From the NCBI RefSeq assembly GCF_017744045.1, contig NZ_JAGHRD010000001.1: DNA of 64,000 nt. The stretch is one strand, 5' to 3'. The stretch comes from Pelagimonas sp017744045. GTDB taxonomy: Bacteria; Pseudomonadota; Alphaproteobacteria; Rhodobacterales; Rhodobacteraceae. Position 1 is the first letter of the stretch; the number at the start of each line of letters is the position of its first letter. The notes beneath the pieces are model-generated. The model made no database searches. It was not told the origin of the DNA and saw only the letters and a list, made by a program, of their open reading frames with translations. Below, one piece after another: positions 41,470 through 50,068 of this stretch. The position numbers were made by a program, and so were the translations under genes.

Positions 41470-41483
41470 GTTCACGCGTGAAC
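41470..41483. promoter_or_regulatory. 14-bp perfect palindrome before the winged-helix/Sat gene
   Basis: GTTCACGCGTGAAC is a perfect dyad lying 16 bases upstream of the ATG at 41453. A candidate operator for the regulator domain encoded just downstream. Confidence 0.5.
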
Positions 41484-41643
41484 GCATTGCACAGTTCGCA
41501 ATCGCAGAAAAGCAAAAAATCAATCCCCCTGGGCCAATCGGCGGAATGCGGCAGATAGGTCACAAGAGACGCGGAGCCGACCGCGAAACAGTTTGCCCCT
41601 ACGTTACGCTCGCAGCTTGGGTGTGGGCGGTTAGGGTGCGGCT

Positions 41644-43245
41644 ATGGAATTTGACTATGTCATCGTCGGCGGCGGGTCAGCGGGCTCTGTAATGGCGTCG
41701 CGCCTGTCGGAAAACCCCAAGACCTCGGTCTGCCTGATCGAAGCCGGAGGAACAGGGCAGGGCATCCTCGTGCGTGCGCCGGCTTTGGTGGCGGCCATGG
41801 TGCCGGGGTATCTCAAGCTCAACAACTGGGCGTTCAAAACCGTCCCGCAACCGCATCTGAACGGGCGGCGCGGGTTTCAGCCGCGCGGCAAGGCCCTGGG
41901 CGGTTCTTCGGCGATCAATGCCATGCTCTATATTCGCGGCCACCCATCCGATTATGATGATTGGGCCAATCTGGGCTGTGCGGGGTGGGATTGGCAATCG
42001 GTGCTGCCCTATTTCAAAAAGGCCGAGGGCAATATGCGTGGATCCAGCGATCTGCATTCCGCTGACGGGCCGTTGCAGGTGCGCGACCAATCCGAACCAC
42101 GGGCGATCACCCATGCCTATCTTGAGGCCTGCAAGCAGGCGCAACTGCCTCTCACCAAAGATTTCAACGGTGCGCAGCAAGAGGGGGCCGGGCTGTATCA
42201 GGTCACGCAGTTTCACTCAGGCCCAAAAGCCGGGGAGCGTTGTTCCGCCGCCGCCTATCTGCCGCCCGAGGTCAAAAGTCGGAGCAACCTGACGATCCTG
42301 ACCCGCGCGCAGGTCTTGCGAGTCGTGACCGAGGGCAAGCGCGCGGTTGGCGTGGATGTGCGCCGCAACGGTCAGGAGCAGCGCGTGCAAGCGCGGGCTG
42401 AGGTGATCCTGAGCGCGGGGGCTTTTGGCTCACCCCAGCTCTTGATGCTGTCGGGCATCGGCCCGGCGGAGGAGCTGAGCAAGCATGGCATTCCCCCGGT
42501 CCATGTCGCGCCGCAGGTCGGGCAAAACTTGCAGGATCATCTGGATTACACCCTGTCCTATAAATCCAAACGTCCCGATACCGTCGGACTCAGCGCGCGC
42601 GGAGCCTGGCAATTGGCGCGTGCCGGTCTGCGGTGGCGCAAGGATGGGTCGGGTCTGTTTGCTTCGCCCATGGCCGAGGGCGGCGGGTTTTTCCGCACCT
42701 CTCCCGATTTGGAGCGGCCGGATATTCAGCTGCATTTCGTTGTCGGCATCGTCGATGATCACATGCGCAAGCTGCATTACGGCTTTGGTTATTCCTGCCA
42801 TGTCTGCGTGCTGCGGCCCGAGAGCCGTGGGCATGTGCGCTTGCGCTCCGCCAATCCTTTGGCCGCGCCGCGCATTGACCCAAATTTCCTGTCATCAGCG
42901 GGCGATCTTGAGGCGATGACGCGCGGGGCGCGGATGATGGAGCAGATCATGCGGGCCGAGGCCCTGACCCCTTGGCGCGGTAAAAAGCTGTTTGCCCATG
43001 ATGGCAGTGACGCCGCGCTTGAGGCCGATATTCGCGCCCGTGCCGACACGATCTATCATCCGGTGGGCACGTGCCGCATGGGCAATGATTCCGAAGCGGT
43101 GTGCGACCTGCAAGGGCGGGTCAACGGGGTGGGCGGGCTGCGCGTTGTGGATGCGTCCCTGATGCCCAGGCTGATCGGCGGCAATACCAATGCGCCAACC
43201 ATCATGATGGCGGAAAAGATCTCGGCCGAAATGAAGGCGGATTAA
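41644..43245 (+). CDS. GMC-family oxidoreductase (choline dehydrogenase-like)
   Basis: A 533-residue FAD enzyme oxidising an alcohol. Motifs: VIVGGGSAGSVMASRLSE for FAD, GGSSAINAMLYIRG, GAFGSPQLLMLSGIGP, and the C-terminal HPVGTCRMG with the catalytic His and NTNAPTIMMAEK. Substrate not determinable; neither betA nor betB neighbours are present. Its end overlaps the convergent RraB gene by four bases. Confidence 0.9.
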   Translation: MEFDYVIVGGGSAGSVMASRLSENPKTSVCLIEAGGTGQGILVRAPALVAAMVPGYLKLNNWAFKTVPQPHLNGRRGFQPRGKALGGSSAINAMLYIRGHPSDYDDWANLGCAGWDWQSVLPYFKKAEGNMRGSSDLHSADGPLQVRDQSEPRAITHAYLEACKQAQLPLTKDFNGAQQEGAGLYQVTQFHSGPKAGERCSAAAYLPPEVKSRSNLTILTRAQVLRVVTEGKRAVGVDVRRNGQEQRVQARAEVILSAGAFGSPQLLMLSGIGPAEELSKHGIPPVHVAPQVGQNLQDHLDYTLSYKSKRPDTVGLSARGAWQLARAGLRWRKDGSGLFASPMAEGGGFFRTSPDLERPDIQLHFVVGIVDDHMRKLHYGFGYSCHVCVLRPESRGHVRLRSANPLAAPRIDPNFLSSAGDLEAMTRGARMMEQIMRAEALTPWRGKKLFAHDGSDAALEADIRARADTIYHPVGTCRMGNDSEAVCDLQGRVNGVGGLRVVDASLMPRLIGGNTNAPTIMMAEKISAEMKAD

Positions 43246-43574
43246 CCTTCAAGCCCCCAGCCGTCCGGGACAAAGCCATGCTCCAGCGCGGCGCGGGTCG
43301 CGACCTCTTCGCCGATCCAGATCCCGTCTGCAGACACCACCTGATCCATCAAGGTGGCCACCAGATAAGGGGCCTCGCCATCCTCAGGCTCGATATATTC
43401 ACAGGTGTAATCGGCGCGGCTTAGCGTATCGGCCAAGGGTCGCCAATCGGCCTCGTCCGAGCTGGGCACAAAGAAATAGTCGACATCGGCAATCTCGGGC
43501 AGCCCATGTTCGGATTGCAATTCTTCATAGGTCGCAAAGGTTTCGGCCTTTTGGGCGGCAAGATCGTGGGTCAT
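43242..43574 (-). CDS. rraB: Ribonuclease E inhibitor RraB-like protein
   Basis: A 110-residue acidic protein ending VPDGWGLEG, the characteristic RraB end. Central EWRPL-like region: DEADWRPLADTLSRADYTCEYIEPEDG. RraB binds RNase E and slows mRNA decay in E. coli. The start 43574 has AAGGAGAGCG; a longer frame to 43637 runs into a repeat. Overlaps the convergent GMC gene. Confidence 0.72.
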   Translation of the reverse strand: MTHDLAAQKAETFATYEELQSEHGLPEIADVDYFFVPSSDEADWRPLADTLSRADYTCEYIEPEDGEAPYLVATLMDQVVSADGIWIGEEVATRAALEHGFVPDGWGLEG

Positions 43575-43649
43575 GGCGCTCTCCTTGGGCCGATATCCTG
43601 CGCTGCCTTTACCCCAGAGGCGCGCGCCTGTCACCAAAAGAAACCCTAT

Positions 43650-43698
43650 GTTTCTTCTTGGTCCAAATACTCTGGGGGTGTGGGGGTGAAACCCCCAC
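43650..43698 (-). repeat. Dispersed intergenic repeat family A, copy 3
   Basis: TTTCTTCTTGG, then CAAATACTCTGGGGGTG shared with copy 1, and hairpin GTGGGGGT/ACCCCCAC (43680-43698). It lies between trxB and rraB; read from trxB, the hairpin follows the stop and the conserved block follows the hairpin. Confidence 0.7.
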
Positions 43699-43711
43699 TC
43701 CGACGCGGGAT

Positions 43712-44653
43712 TTATTCCTGTTCTGCCAGAAAACGCTCGGCCTCGAGCGCCGCCATGCAGCCCATGCCCGCCGATGTCACCGCCTGGCGGTATTTGTGAT
43801 CGGTCAGGTCGCCAGCTGCAAAGACGCCGGGGATCGAGGTTGCGGTGCTGTCCGGTTTGGTCACCACATAGCCGCCCATATGGGTCTCCAGCACATCCTT
43901 GACCAACTCATTGGCCGGGGCGTGGCCGATAGCGACAAAGACACCGGCGCAGTCAATGACTTGTTCTTCTCCTGTTTTGGTGTGCTTGACGCGCACCCCG
44001 GTGACGCCTTTGGGATTGTCATCCCCCAGCACTTCCTGAACCTCGTGGAACCAGAGCGGTTCAATCTTTTCATTCTTGAACAGACGGTCCTGCAGGATCT
44101 TTTCCGAACGCAGCTCATCGCGGCGGTGGATCAGCGTCACCTTGGAGGCAAAGTTGGTCAGGAACAGCGCTTCTTCGACGGCGGTATTGCCGCCGCCGAT
44201 CACGACAATCTCTTTGCCGCGATAGAAAAAGCCGTCGCAAGTCGCGCAGGCAGAAACGCCAAAGCCCTTGAAGGCCTCTTCGCTCTCAAGCCCCAACCAT
44301 TTCGCACGCGCGCCAGTGGCGAGGATGATCGAGTCGGCGGTGTAAACCGTGCCGCTATCGCCCTGCGCCACAAAGGGGCGCTGGTCAAAATTTATCGAGG
44401 TGATGATGTCGCCGATGATCTCGGTGCCCATGGCGCGGGCGTGCTCTTCCATTTTCATCATCAGTTCAGGGCCCTGAATGTCGATGAAAGAAGGATAGTT
44501 TTCCACCTCGGTGGTGGTGGTCAACTGGCCACCCGGCTCAAGGCCTTGGACCAGAATGGGCTCGATCATGGCACGAGCCGCATAAACAGCGGCGGTATAG
44601 CCCGCAGGGCCGGAACCGACGATCAGAACTTTGGTGTGGCGGGTCTCAGACAT
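43712..44653 (-). CDS. trxB: Thioredoxin reductase
   Basis: A 313-residue NADPH-dependent flavoenzyme. FAD site VGSGPAGYTAAVYAARA, redox pair CATC in SACATCDGFFY, and NADP site VIGGGNTAVEEALFLTN are complete. The start at 44653 (MSETRHTKVLIVG) with AAGGAGAG is chosen; a longer frame to 44896 overlaps the regulator and lacks support. Confidence 0.95.
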   Translation of the reverse strand: MSETRHTKVLIVGSGPAGYTAAVYAARAMIEPILVQGLEPGGQLTTTTEVENYPSFIDIQGPELMMKMEEHARAMGTEIIGDIITSINFDQRPFVAQGDSGTVYTADSIILATGARAKWLGLESEEAFKGFGVSACATCDGFFYRGKEIVVIGGGNTAVEEALFLTNFASKVTLIHRRDELRSEKILQDRLFKNEKIEPLWFHEVQEVLGDDNPKGVTGVRVKHTKTGEEQVIDCAGVFVAIGHAPANELVKDVLETHMGGYVVTKPDSTATSIPGVFAAGDLTDHKYRQAVTSAGMGCMAALEAERFLAEQE

Positions 44654-44739
44654 GTGGGCTCTCCTTAAACGCTTGGCTGATATAGCGGGCGGATGGCCCG
44701 GATTAAAGAGCCTGTTCCAATGCGCAAGGTTTTGTGAGG

Positions 44740-45420
44740 TCAGAGAGGGAAATGTTTCGCGAAAGCGGCTTCGCCAGAGGACGAAAACCGGATCACCCGG
44801 CTGTTTTCCAAACGCTGGGCCCAGCCGAGATCGATCATCCGGCTTAGCATGGCGCGCCCGACGCTGCCCGCCAGATGCGCACGCCGCTCGCTCCAATCCA
44901 GACAGTCGCGGCAGAGCGGGGCGCGGTTCCTTTGTAACGTGTCGAGGTCGATGCCAAATTCGCTGACAAAGGCCGCGCCGGTCTGGGTCAGGGATAGGTC
45001 GGATTCGCCATGCAGGATCAACCCGCGTTGCATCAGGCTGTCATACATTTGCGTTCCCATATCGCCAGCCAAATGGTTGTAACACACCCGCGCCTTGCGC
45101 AGGGCGGCACCTTTGGGGCCGGTGCGGCTGCGCAGATGGCCGGATTTGGCGGCAATGCCCATCAGGCTTTCCAACAGATGCGCGACACCATCATTGGCGA
45201 GGGTGGAATATTTGTGCCGCCCCTGTTTGCGCGTCACCACAAGCCCGCCCTCGGACAGTTTGGCCAAATGCGCGCTGGCGGTTTGGGCTGAAATCCCGGC
45301 CTCGCCCGCAAGCTCGGTCGCTGTCAGGGCTTTACCGCTCATCAAAGCAGTGAGCATGTTTGCCCGCGCGGGATCTCCGATCAGGGCGGCAATATGGGCG
45401 ATATCTGGACCTTCTTTCAT
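44740..45420 (-). CDS. ArsR-type regulator with cysteine-bearing C-terminal domain
   Basis: A 226-residue protein. The N-terminal winged helix (LIGDPARANMLTALMSGKALTATELAGEAGISAQTASAHLAKL) is ArsR-like; the extended C-terminal domain carries Cys in RVCYNHLAGDMG and a CRDCLDWSERRAHLAG motif that could bind a ligand or metal. Divergent from NIPSNAP and ABM genes, so it probably controls them. Confidence 0.85.
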   Translation of the reverse strand: MKEGPDIAHIAALIGDPARANMLTALMSGKALTATELAGEAGISAQTASAHLAKLSEGGLVVTRKQGRHKYSTLANDGVAHLLESLMGIAAKSGHLRSRTGPKGAALRKARVCYNHLAGDMGTQMYDSLMQRGLILHGESDLSLTQTGAAFVSEFGIDLDTLQRNRAPLCRDCLDWSERRAHLAGSVGRAMLSRMIDLGWAQRLENSRVIRFSSSGEAAFAKHFPL

Positions 45421-45426
45421 AGTTCG

Positions 45427-45442
45427 ATGCTAAGCGAAGCAT
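45427..45442. promoter_or_regulatory. Candidate operator between ArsR and NIPSNAP genes
   Basis: ATGCT (45427-45431) and AGCAT (45438-45442) form a palindrome around AAGCGA in the 71-base divergent gap. Plausible ArsR-family site, inferred. Confidence 0.4.
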
Positions 45443-45491
45443 TTGCGTCCATCAAGCCTCTATGCTGCCCGAGACAAAACAGGAGATTGTC

Positions 45492-45830
45492 ATGCTGACA
45501 TGCGTCATTCGTTATCAAATCGACCCGACCAAACGGGCACAATTTGTGCAATATGCGCAAAACTGGGGGCAGGCCATCCCGCGCTGTGGCGCGGATTTGA
45601 TCGGCTATTATGCCCCGCAAGAGGGGTCCACCACGCTGGCCTATGGGATCTACAATGTTAAGAATCTGGCAGAATACGAGGCCTACCGACAGCGCCTGGC
45701 CCAAGACCCGTTGGGACGAGAAAACTATGAGTTTGCCCAGAAAGAAAGGTTTCTTTTACGCGAAGATCGGACATGGTTGCGGCATGTGTCGGGGCCCCAT
45801 GGTCCGACAAAAACAGGAGGTGCCACGTGA
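45492..45830 (+). CDS. NIPSNAP-family protein
   Basis: A 112-residue dimeric alpha/beta-barrel-type protein starting MLTCVIRYQIDPTKRAQFVQYAQNW, with IPRCGADLIGYYAP and YEAYRQRLAQDPLG. ATG 45492 has AGGAGATTGTC. It overlaps the next gene by four bases (GTGA), so both are one transcript. Enzyme activity unknown. Confidence 0.82.
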   Translation: MLTCVIRYQIDPTKRAQFVQYAQNWGQAIPRCGADLIGYYAPQEGSTTLAYGIYNVKNLAEYEAYRQRLAQDPLGRENYEFAQKERFLLREDRTWLRHVSGPHGPTKTGGAT

Positions 45831-46174
45831 TTGCCGTCATTTTCGAGGTCGAGATCGCAAAGGGGCAAAAGCAGCACTATCTGGATGCCGCCGCACTGTT
45901 GAAGCCTGAATTGGAGCAGGTGGAGGGGTTCCTTTCGGTGGAACGCTTCCAGAGCCTGACCAACCCGGACAAATTGCTGTCCCTCTCTTTCTTTCGCGAC
46001 GAAGAGGCGGTGTTGGCCTGGCGCAATCTGGCGGAGCATCGCCAGGCACAGGCCGACGGGCGTGCCGGGATCTTTGCCGGATATCGGTTGCGGGTCACCC
46101 AAGTCTTGCGTGATTACGGCATGACGGATCGCGATGAGGCCCCCAAGGACTGCTTGGGCGCGCATGGAGGGTGA
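45827..46174 (+). CDS. ABM-domain (antibiotic biosynthesis monooxygenase-like) protein
   Basis: A 115-residue protein, GTG start 45827 with CAGGAGG upstream. IAVIFEVEIAKGQKQHYLDAAALL, GFLSVERFQSLTNPDKLLSLSFF and AWRNLAEHRQAQADGRAGIF match the ABM fold. These cofactor-poor barrel proteins oxidise quinols or bind ligands; substrate unknown. Paired with NIPSNAP, same fold class. Confidence 0.8.
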   Translation: MIAVIFEVEIAKGQKQHYLDAAALLKPELEQVEGFLSVERFQSLTNPDKLLSLSFFRDEEAVLAWRNLAEHRQAQADGRAGIFAGYRLRVTQVLRDYGMTDRDEAPKDCLGAHGG

Positions 46175-46337
46175 CCTCATAGGGGGACGTGGTCGGGACT
46201 TAACGACCCGGCCCCCCGAGTTTTACCAAAGAATATGCGCAAGCTTTGCCATTCTGGAATGATCTTGCGCTTTTACGAAACAATATTGCGTGGGCCTTGC
46301 AAGCTGCTATAACAATCGCGAATTGCAGGGGAAGACT

Positions 46338-46838
46338 ATGCCAACGCACCGGCTTGATCCAATTGACCGTATGATTCTGGCCGAGTTGCAGGCAGATGGG
46401 CGCATGACCAATGTCGAATTGGCGCGTCGCGTCGGCATTTCCGCCCCGCCTTGTCTGCGCCGGGTGCGGACCTTGGAAGAGCAGGGATTCATCAAAGGTT
46501 ACCACGCGGATGTGGATGCGCGCGAGCTGGGCTTTGAGGTGCAGGTCTTTGCCATGGTTGGGCTGGTCAGCCAGGCCGAAAGCGATCTACGCGCCTTTGA
46601 GGAGCGGTGCCGAGATTGGCCGCTGGTGCGGGAATGCCATATGCTGAATGGCGAGGTGGATTTCATTTTGAAATGCGCCGCACCGGACCTGTCGACCTTT
46701 CAATCTTTCCTGACCGGTGATCTGTTGACCGCGCCCAATGTGGCCAGCGTCAAGACGTCTTTGGTCATTCGCGGGGCCAAGGATGAGCCCGGCGTGCCCT
46801 TTGGCGTTCTTGAGGAACGGTTGAGTCGCAACGCATAA
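46338..46838 (+). CDS. Lrp/AsnC-family transcriptional regulator
   Basis: A 166-residue regulator. HTH region DRMILAELQADGRMTNVELARRVGISAPPCLRRVRTLEEQG, then GYHADVDARELGFEVQVFAMV and the C-terminal RAM domain. ATG 46338 follows CAGGGGAAG. It likely senses an amino acid; no biosynthetic operon is adjacent. Confidence 0.88.
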   Translation: MPTHRLDPIDRMILAELQADGRMTNVELARRVGISAPPCLRRVRTLEEQGFIKGYHADVDARELGFEVQVFAMVGLVSQAESDLRAFEERCRDWPLVRECHMLNGEVDFILKCAAPDLSTFQSFLTGDLLTAPNVASVKTSLVIRGAKDEPGVPFGVLEERLSRNA

Positions 46839-46842
46839 GGCG

Positions 46843-46871
46843 TGGTGGGGTAGAACCCCACCCTACGGCAT
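46843..46871. repeat. Palindromic repeat family B, copy 2
   Basis: Identical over 29 bases to 23451-23479, starting TGGTGGGGTAG and ending CTACGGCAT. Here it separates the convergent Lrp and Hint genes and could act as a transcription end. Confidence 0.85.
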
Positions 46872-46883
46872 TCCTGATCCGGT

Positions 46884-47681
46884 TTAACTGTCCAGCAGCT
46901 GTTCGATCACCTTGCGGGTGGAACGGGTTAGGCTGACCTGGCCGAAATCGTTGAGATCGGTGAGGTTGGGGAACATGGACAGGAACAGCGCGCGCATGTT
47001 CTGGCCCAGATCCTGACCGATGCTCTTGCCCGGATGGTAGGTTTCCATCTCGACCCCACCGATTTCGATCGTGGTGTGTTCGCGCACCATCAGGTGATAC
47101 ATCTGCACGGTGCCTGCGGGCGTGATTTCCAGGAAACGGTCGCCATCTACGTAATCCTGAACCGGAGCCAAAACACGGCCCTGACCCAGTAGATTGCGCA
47201 GCTTGTCATGGCGTACGACCATGCGGGCACCGGGGCCGACCATAAGGTCAAAGGCGGGTTTGCCAAGGCCAAAAGCGTCGCTGGTGATGCGGGTCAGGTG
47301 GGTCAGCGAACTGGTGCTGTCCTCGCGACCGGTCAGGGCACCGGGCACATAGGTGGTGGAGCCGATCCAGGTGACAGGCTCGGCACCGTTTGCGGTTTCA
47401 ATATAATCGCCGGGCAGCAGATCCTCGATCGCGACAGGGCCGCGAACGGTCTGGATCAGCGTGCCTCGGGCAAAAGCACTCGCACATTCCTCAAACAGGG
47501 GCGTCGCAGGCGCCACATGTTGACGAAACGAAACTGTGAGATCGGGCAAAAGCGCCGCTGCCTCGTATTTGCGCATGAGAGAGGGTGCGCGGGCTGGCGT
47601 CTCCAGCGCGTCCCGTTCAGACGGGAGCGGTGCGGAGAGAGCATGTTGCATGCTGGAGGTGCCGTGACGGAGGCTGGACAT
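46884..47681 (-). CDS. Hint-domain (Hedgehog/intein-like) protein
   Basis: A 265-residue protein. The Hint_2-type core begins FARGTLIQTVRGPVAIEDLLPGDYIETANG (residues 70-99) and continues to VREHTTIEIGGVEMETYHPG. The residue before the Phe of the usual CFxxGT motif is Ala69; the closest Cys is Cys66. Self-cleavage may therefore be lost. Related proteins occur in calcium-binding, secreted contexts of Rhodobacteraceae. Function unknown. Confidence 0.75.
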   Translation of the reverse strand: MSSLRHGTSSMQHALSAPLPSERDALETPARAPSLMRKYEAAALLPDLTVSFRQHVAPATPLFEECASAFARGTLIQTVRGPVAIEDLLPGDYIETANGAEPVTWIGSTTYVPGALTGREDSTSSLTHLTRITSDAFGLGKPAFDLMVGPGARMVVRHDKLRNLLGQGRVLAPVQDYVDGDRFLEITPAGTVQMYHLMVREHTTIEIGGVEMETYHPGKSIGQDLGQNMRALFLSMFPNLTDLNDFGQVSLTRSTRKVIEQLLDS

Positions 47682-47876
47682 GTGATCACCCTTTACTCAG
47701 GTATGTCACATTCGTGCTGGCCCCCACCAACAACGACAAATGGACGATAGCGTTTGCGTTTCGTTGAACACGAATAGGCCGCAATCGGGGATCATCGTCA
47801 AGATTAGGTCGTTTTTGAGGGGTGGAGCGCGGTCAATCCCGCGCGGATCAAAAGGATTGTCGAGAATTCATAAACG

Positions 47877-47917
47877 AAAATGCCACATTTCACCGGGAGG
47901 AGGGGTGAAACATGGCA
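47877..47917 (-). terminator. Terminator of the small basic protein gene at 47947
   Basis: The arms TGCCACATTTCACC (47881-47894) and GGTGAAACATGGCA (47904-47917) pair with a two-base mismatch, with TTTT following on the minus strand. Confidence 0.75.
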
Positions 47918-47946
47918 AAATTTAAGAGAATCAGATTCGATTTGGC

Positions 47947-48117
47947 TCAGGCAGAGCGCAGATGCGCCTGAAGGGCCGCGCGACGGCGCGCAATGGAGGC
48001 CATACGGGTCGCGCCGCGTTCCCAAGGCATCTGGGTGTTGGTTTCGCGGGCGGTGGCTACGATGGACTTGATGAAGCGCGCTTTGCCGGTGGCGGGGGAT
48101 TTGGTCGCGGTTTTCAT
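47947..48117 (-). CDS. Small basic protein
   Basis: A 56-residue Lys/Arg-rich protein starting MKTATKSPATGKARFIKS, with PWERGATRMASIARRRAAL. A family I recall seeing repeatedly in Rhodobacterales, possibly nucleic-acid binding. Start 48117 with AGGATACAGG; a terminator follows. Confidence 0.6.
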   Translation of the reverse strand: MKTATKSPATGKARFIKSIVATARETNTQMPWERGATRMASIARRRAALQAHLRSA

Positions 48118-48254
48118 GGGCCTGTATCCTGGTCTGTGTCTGCTCAATCTGGCGTTATGCCTTTGTTAAGCATGTTTTCCCCCGGAAATGGGGCAAACTT
48201 GTGACCTTGATGGGATAATACGGCGACGATTTGTGGATTGTTTCGTGTTCGCGA

Positions 48255-49007
48255 TCAAAGCCGAATGGCCGAGATCAAACGCCCATAATCGGCCTCTTTG
48301 GCATGGGTGGTGCGGCGATAGGAAAAGAAACGATCCGGGTCGGAATAGGTGCAATGGCCGGTCCACATGGCCTGAACACCCGCAGCGCGCAGCTTGGACA
48401 GACCGTAGGAGGGCAGGTCAAACATCATGCGGTCGTTAAAGCCCGGAATGAAGAAACGGCTGTTCTCGGGATCCTGGGCCTGAAAGGTTTCGACAAATTC
48501 CGGCCCGACCTCATATGCCTTTTGGCTGATCGAGGGGCCGATTACGGCGGTGATGTTTTCGCGCTCTGCCCCGAGGTCGATCATCGCGTCAATCGTTGCC
48601 TCAAGCACCCCATCCCGCGCGCCTTTCCACCCGGCATGGGCGGCCCCGATCACCTCATTATCAGGATCGGCAAAGAGCACCGGCTGGCAATCAGCGGTGA
48701 GGATCGACAAGGCAATGCCCGGTGTGGCGGTGACCAAAGCGTCGGCCTTGGGCTTGTCCGCGCTTGGTTCGGTGACCGTGATGACATCGGGTGAATGGAC
48801 CTGATGAACGGCGACGAGGTGGTCAGGTGCGATTCCCATCGCTTCGGCGACGCGGGCGCGGTTGATAGCCACCACATCGGATTGATCCGAAGAGCCGGTG
48901 CCGCAATTCAAGCCCTCGAACACGCCTGATGAGGCACCGCCGCGTCGGGTAAAGAAGCCGTGGCGCAGAGGGGCCAGTGCATCGGCGGTGATAATTTCCA
49001 AAGTCAT
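48255..49007 (-). CDS. pgeF: Peptidoglycan editing factor PgeF
   Basis: A 250-residue protein of the YfiH/laccase-domain family that removes wrongly incorporated residues from peptidoglycan precursors. Metal/active motifs: LVAVHQVHS, SILTADCQPVLFAD and IGAAHAGWKGARDG. Overlaps midA by four bases. Confidence 0.9.
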   Translation of the reverse strand: MTLEIITADALAPLRHGFFTRRGGASSGVFEGLNCGTGSSDQSDVVAINRARVAEAMGIAPDHLVAVHQVHSPDVITVTEPSADKPKADALVTATPGIALSILTADCQPVLFADPDNEVIGAAHAGWKGARDGVLEATIDAMIDLGAERENITAVIGPSISQKAYEVGPEFVETFQAQDPENSRFFIPGFNDRMMFDLPSYGLSKLRAAGVQAMWTGHCTYSDPDRFFSYRRTTHAKEADYGRLISAIRL

Positions 49008-50068
49008 GCATCAAATCCCGGTGGCAGCGCGGCACCTGTGGGAACAAGCGCCAGTGACTTGAATAACGAACCCATTTCTTGGGGGTGCGTCAACCTGCGA
49101 TGTGCAGCGATATGCGATTCCAGTGCCGCGCCGCTCAGCGCCTTGGCGAGGCTTTGCGCACGGGTGGTGATGCCAAGGCGTTCCAACACGATCCCTTGTG
49201 GCGTCATGGCGCTGGAGGAGACTCCGGTTGCTGATTTGGCCAGGGCTTCGAAATCCACATGGGCGGTCAGGTCGGCCTGACCGGGATGGGCAAACGGATC
49301 AGCGTGCTGGTGATTTTCCAAGGCCTGAAACGTGTCGCCGTTGGAACGCCAACCGCCATAGTCAAAGATCAGCGTCGCGCCGCCATGGTCCGCAATGCGC
49401 CGCGCGATTTCACCGGCGATGGGCGCGGCAGGGGCGCAGGTTTCAACGATCTGGCCCGGCGTGGTGTCAGCAAGCCGGTGATCGAGCGCCTGGATCGGCG
49501 CGGGATCCGACAGGGCAGCGATCAGGTTGCCGTCTTGCACCGCCACCATAGTTTCGCGCCAGCCCTTGTCGTCGCGGGTGAATTGGCGGATTGGCAGGGC
49601 GTCAAAGAATTCATTGGCGATGAGGAAGAGCGGGGCTTCGGGCAAGTCGGCAATGCTGTCATGCCAGACAGGAGAGTGCCCGGCCAGCCGTTGCGCTTGT
49701 GCAGCGCGCAAGGTGGGGGAGGCCTCGACCAGATGGATCTGGGCAGCGGCGTGAAAACCCGGAACGGATCTGGTTGCGCGCAGGATGTCCGCCATGAGCG
49801 TGCCACGTCCTGGGCCAAGTTCGGCGAGCAGGATGTGCTGAGGGGCCCCTTGGTCAAGCCATGTTTGCGCAAGGCAAAGGCCCAGCATCTCGCCGAACAT
49901 CTGGCTGATCTCGGGCGCGGTGGTGAAATCACCGGCCTGCCCCAGCGGGTCGCGGGTGGTGTAATAGCCGTGCTGCGGATGCAGCAGACATTGGGTCATG
50001 TAATCCGCCAGAGTGATCGGGCCGGTGGTGGCAATCTGGCGGATCAGGATGTCTTTGAGCGCGGTCAT
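49004..50068 (-). CDS. SAM-dependent methyltransferase, MidA/NDUFAF7 family
   Basis: A 354-residue protein. The SAM site LLAELGPGRGTLMADILRA is clear, with EISQMFGEMLGLCLAQTW before it. The mitochondrial homologue methylates an Arg of complex I subunit NDUFS2; the bacterial substrate is not certain. It overlaps lgt by four bases on the other side. Confidence 0.87.
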   Translation of the reverse strand: MTALKDILIRQIATTGPITLADYMTQCLLHPQHGYYTTRDPLGQAGDFTTAPEISQMFGEMLGLCLAQTWLDQGAPQHILLAELGPGRGTLMADILRATRSVPGFHAAAQIHLVEASPTLRAAQAQRLAGHSPVWHDSIADLPEAPLFLIANEFFDALPIRQFTRDDKGWRETMVAVQDGNLIAALSDPAPIQALDHRLADTTPGQIVETCAPAAPIAGEIARRIADHGGATLIFDYGGWRSNGDTFQALENHQHADPFAHPGQADLTAHVDFEALAKSATGVSSSAMTPQGIVLERLGITTRAQSLAKALSGAALESHIAAHRRLTHPQEMGSLFKSLALVPTGAALPPGFDA

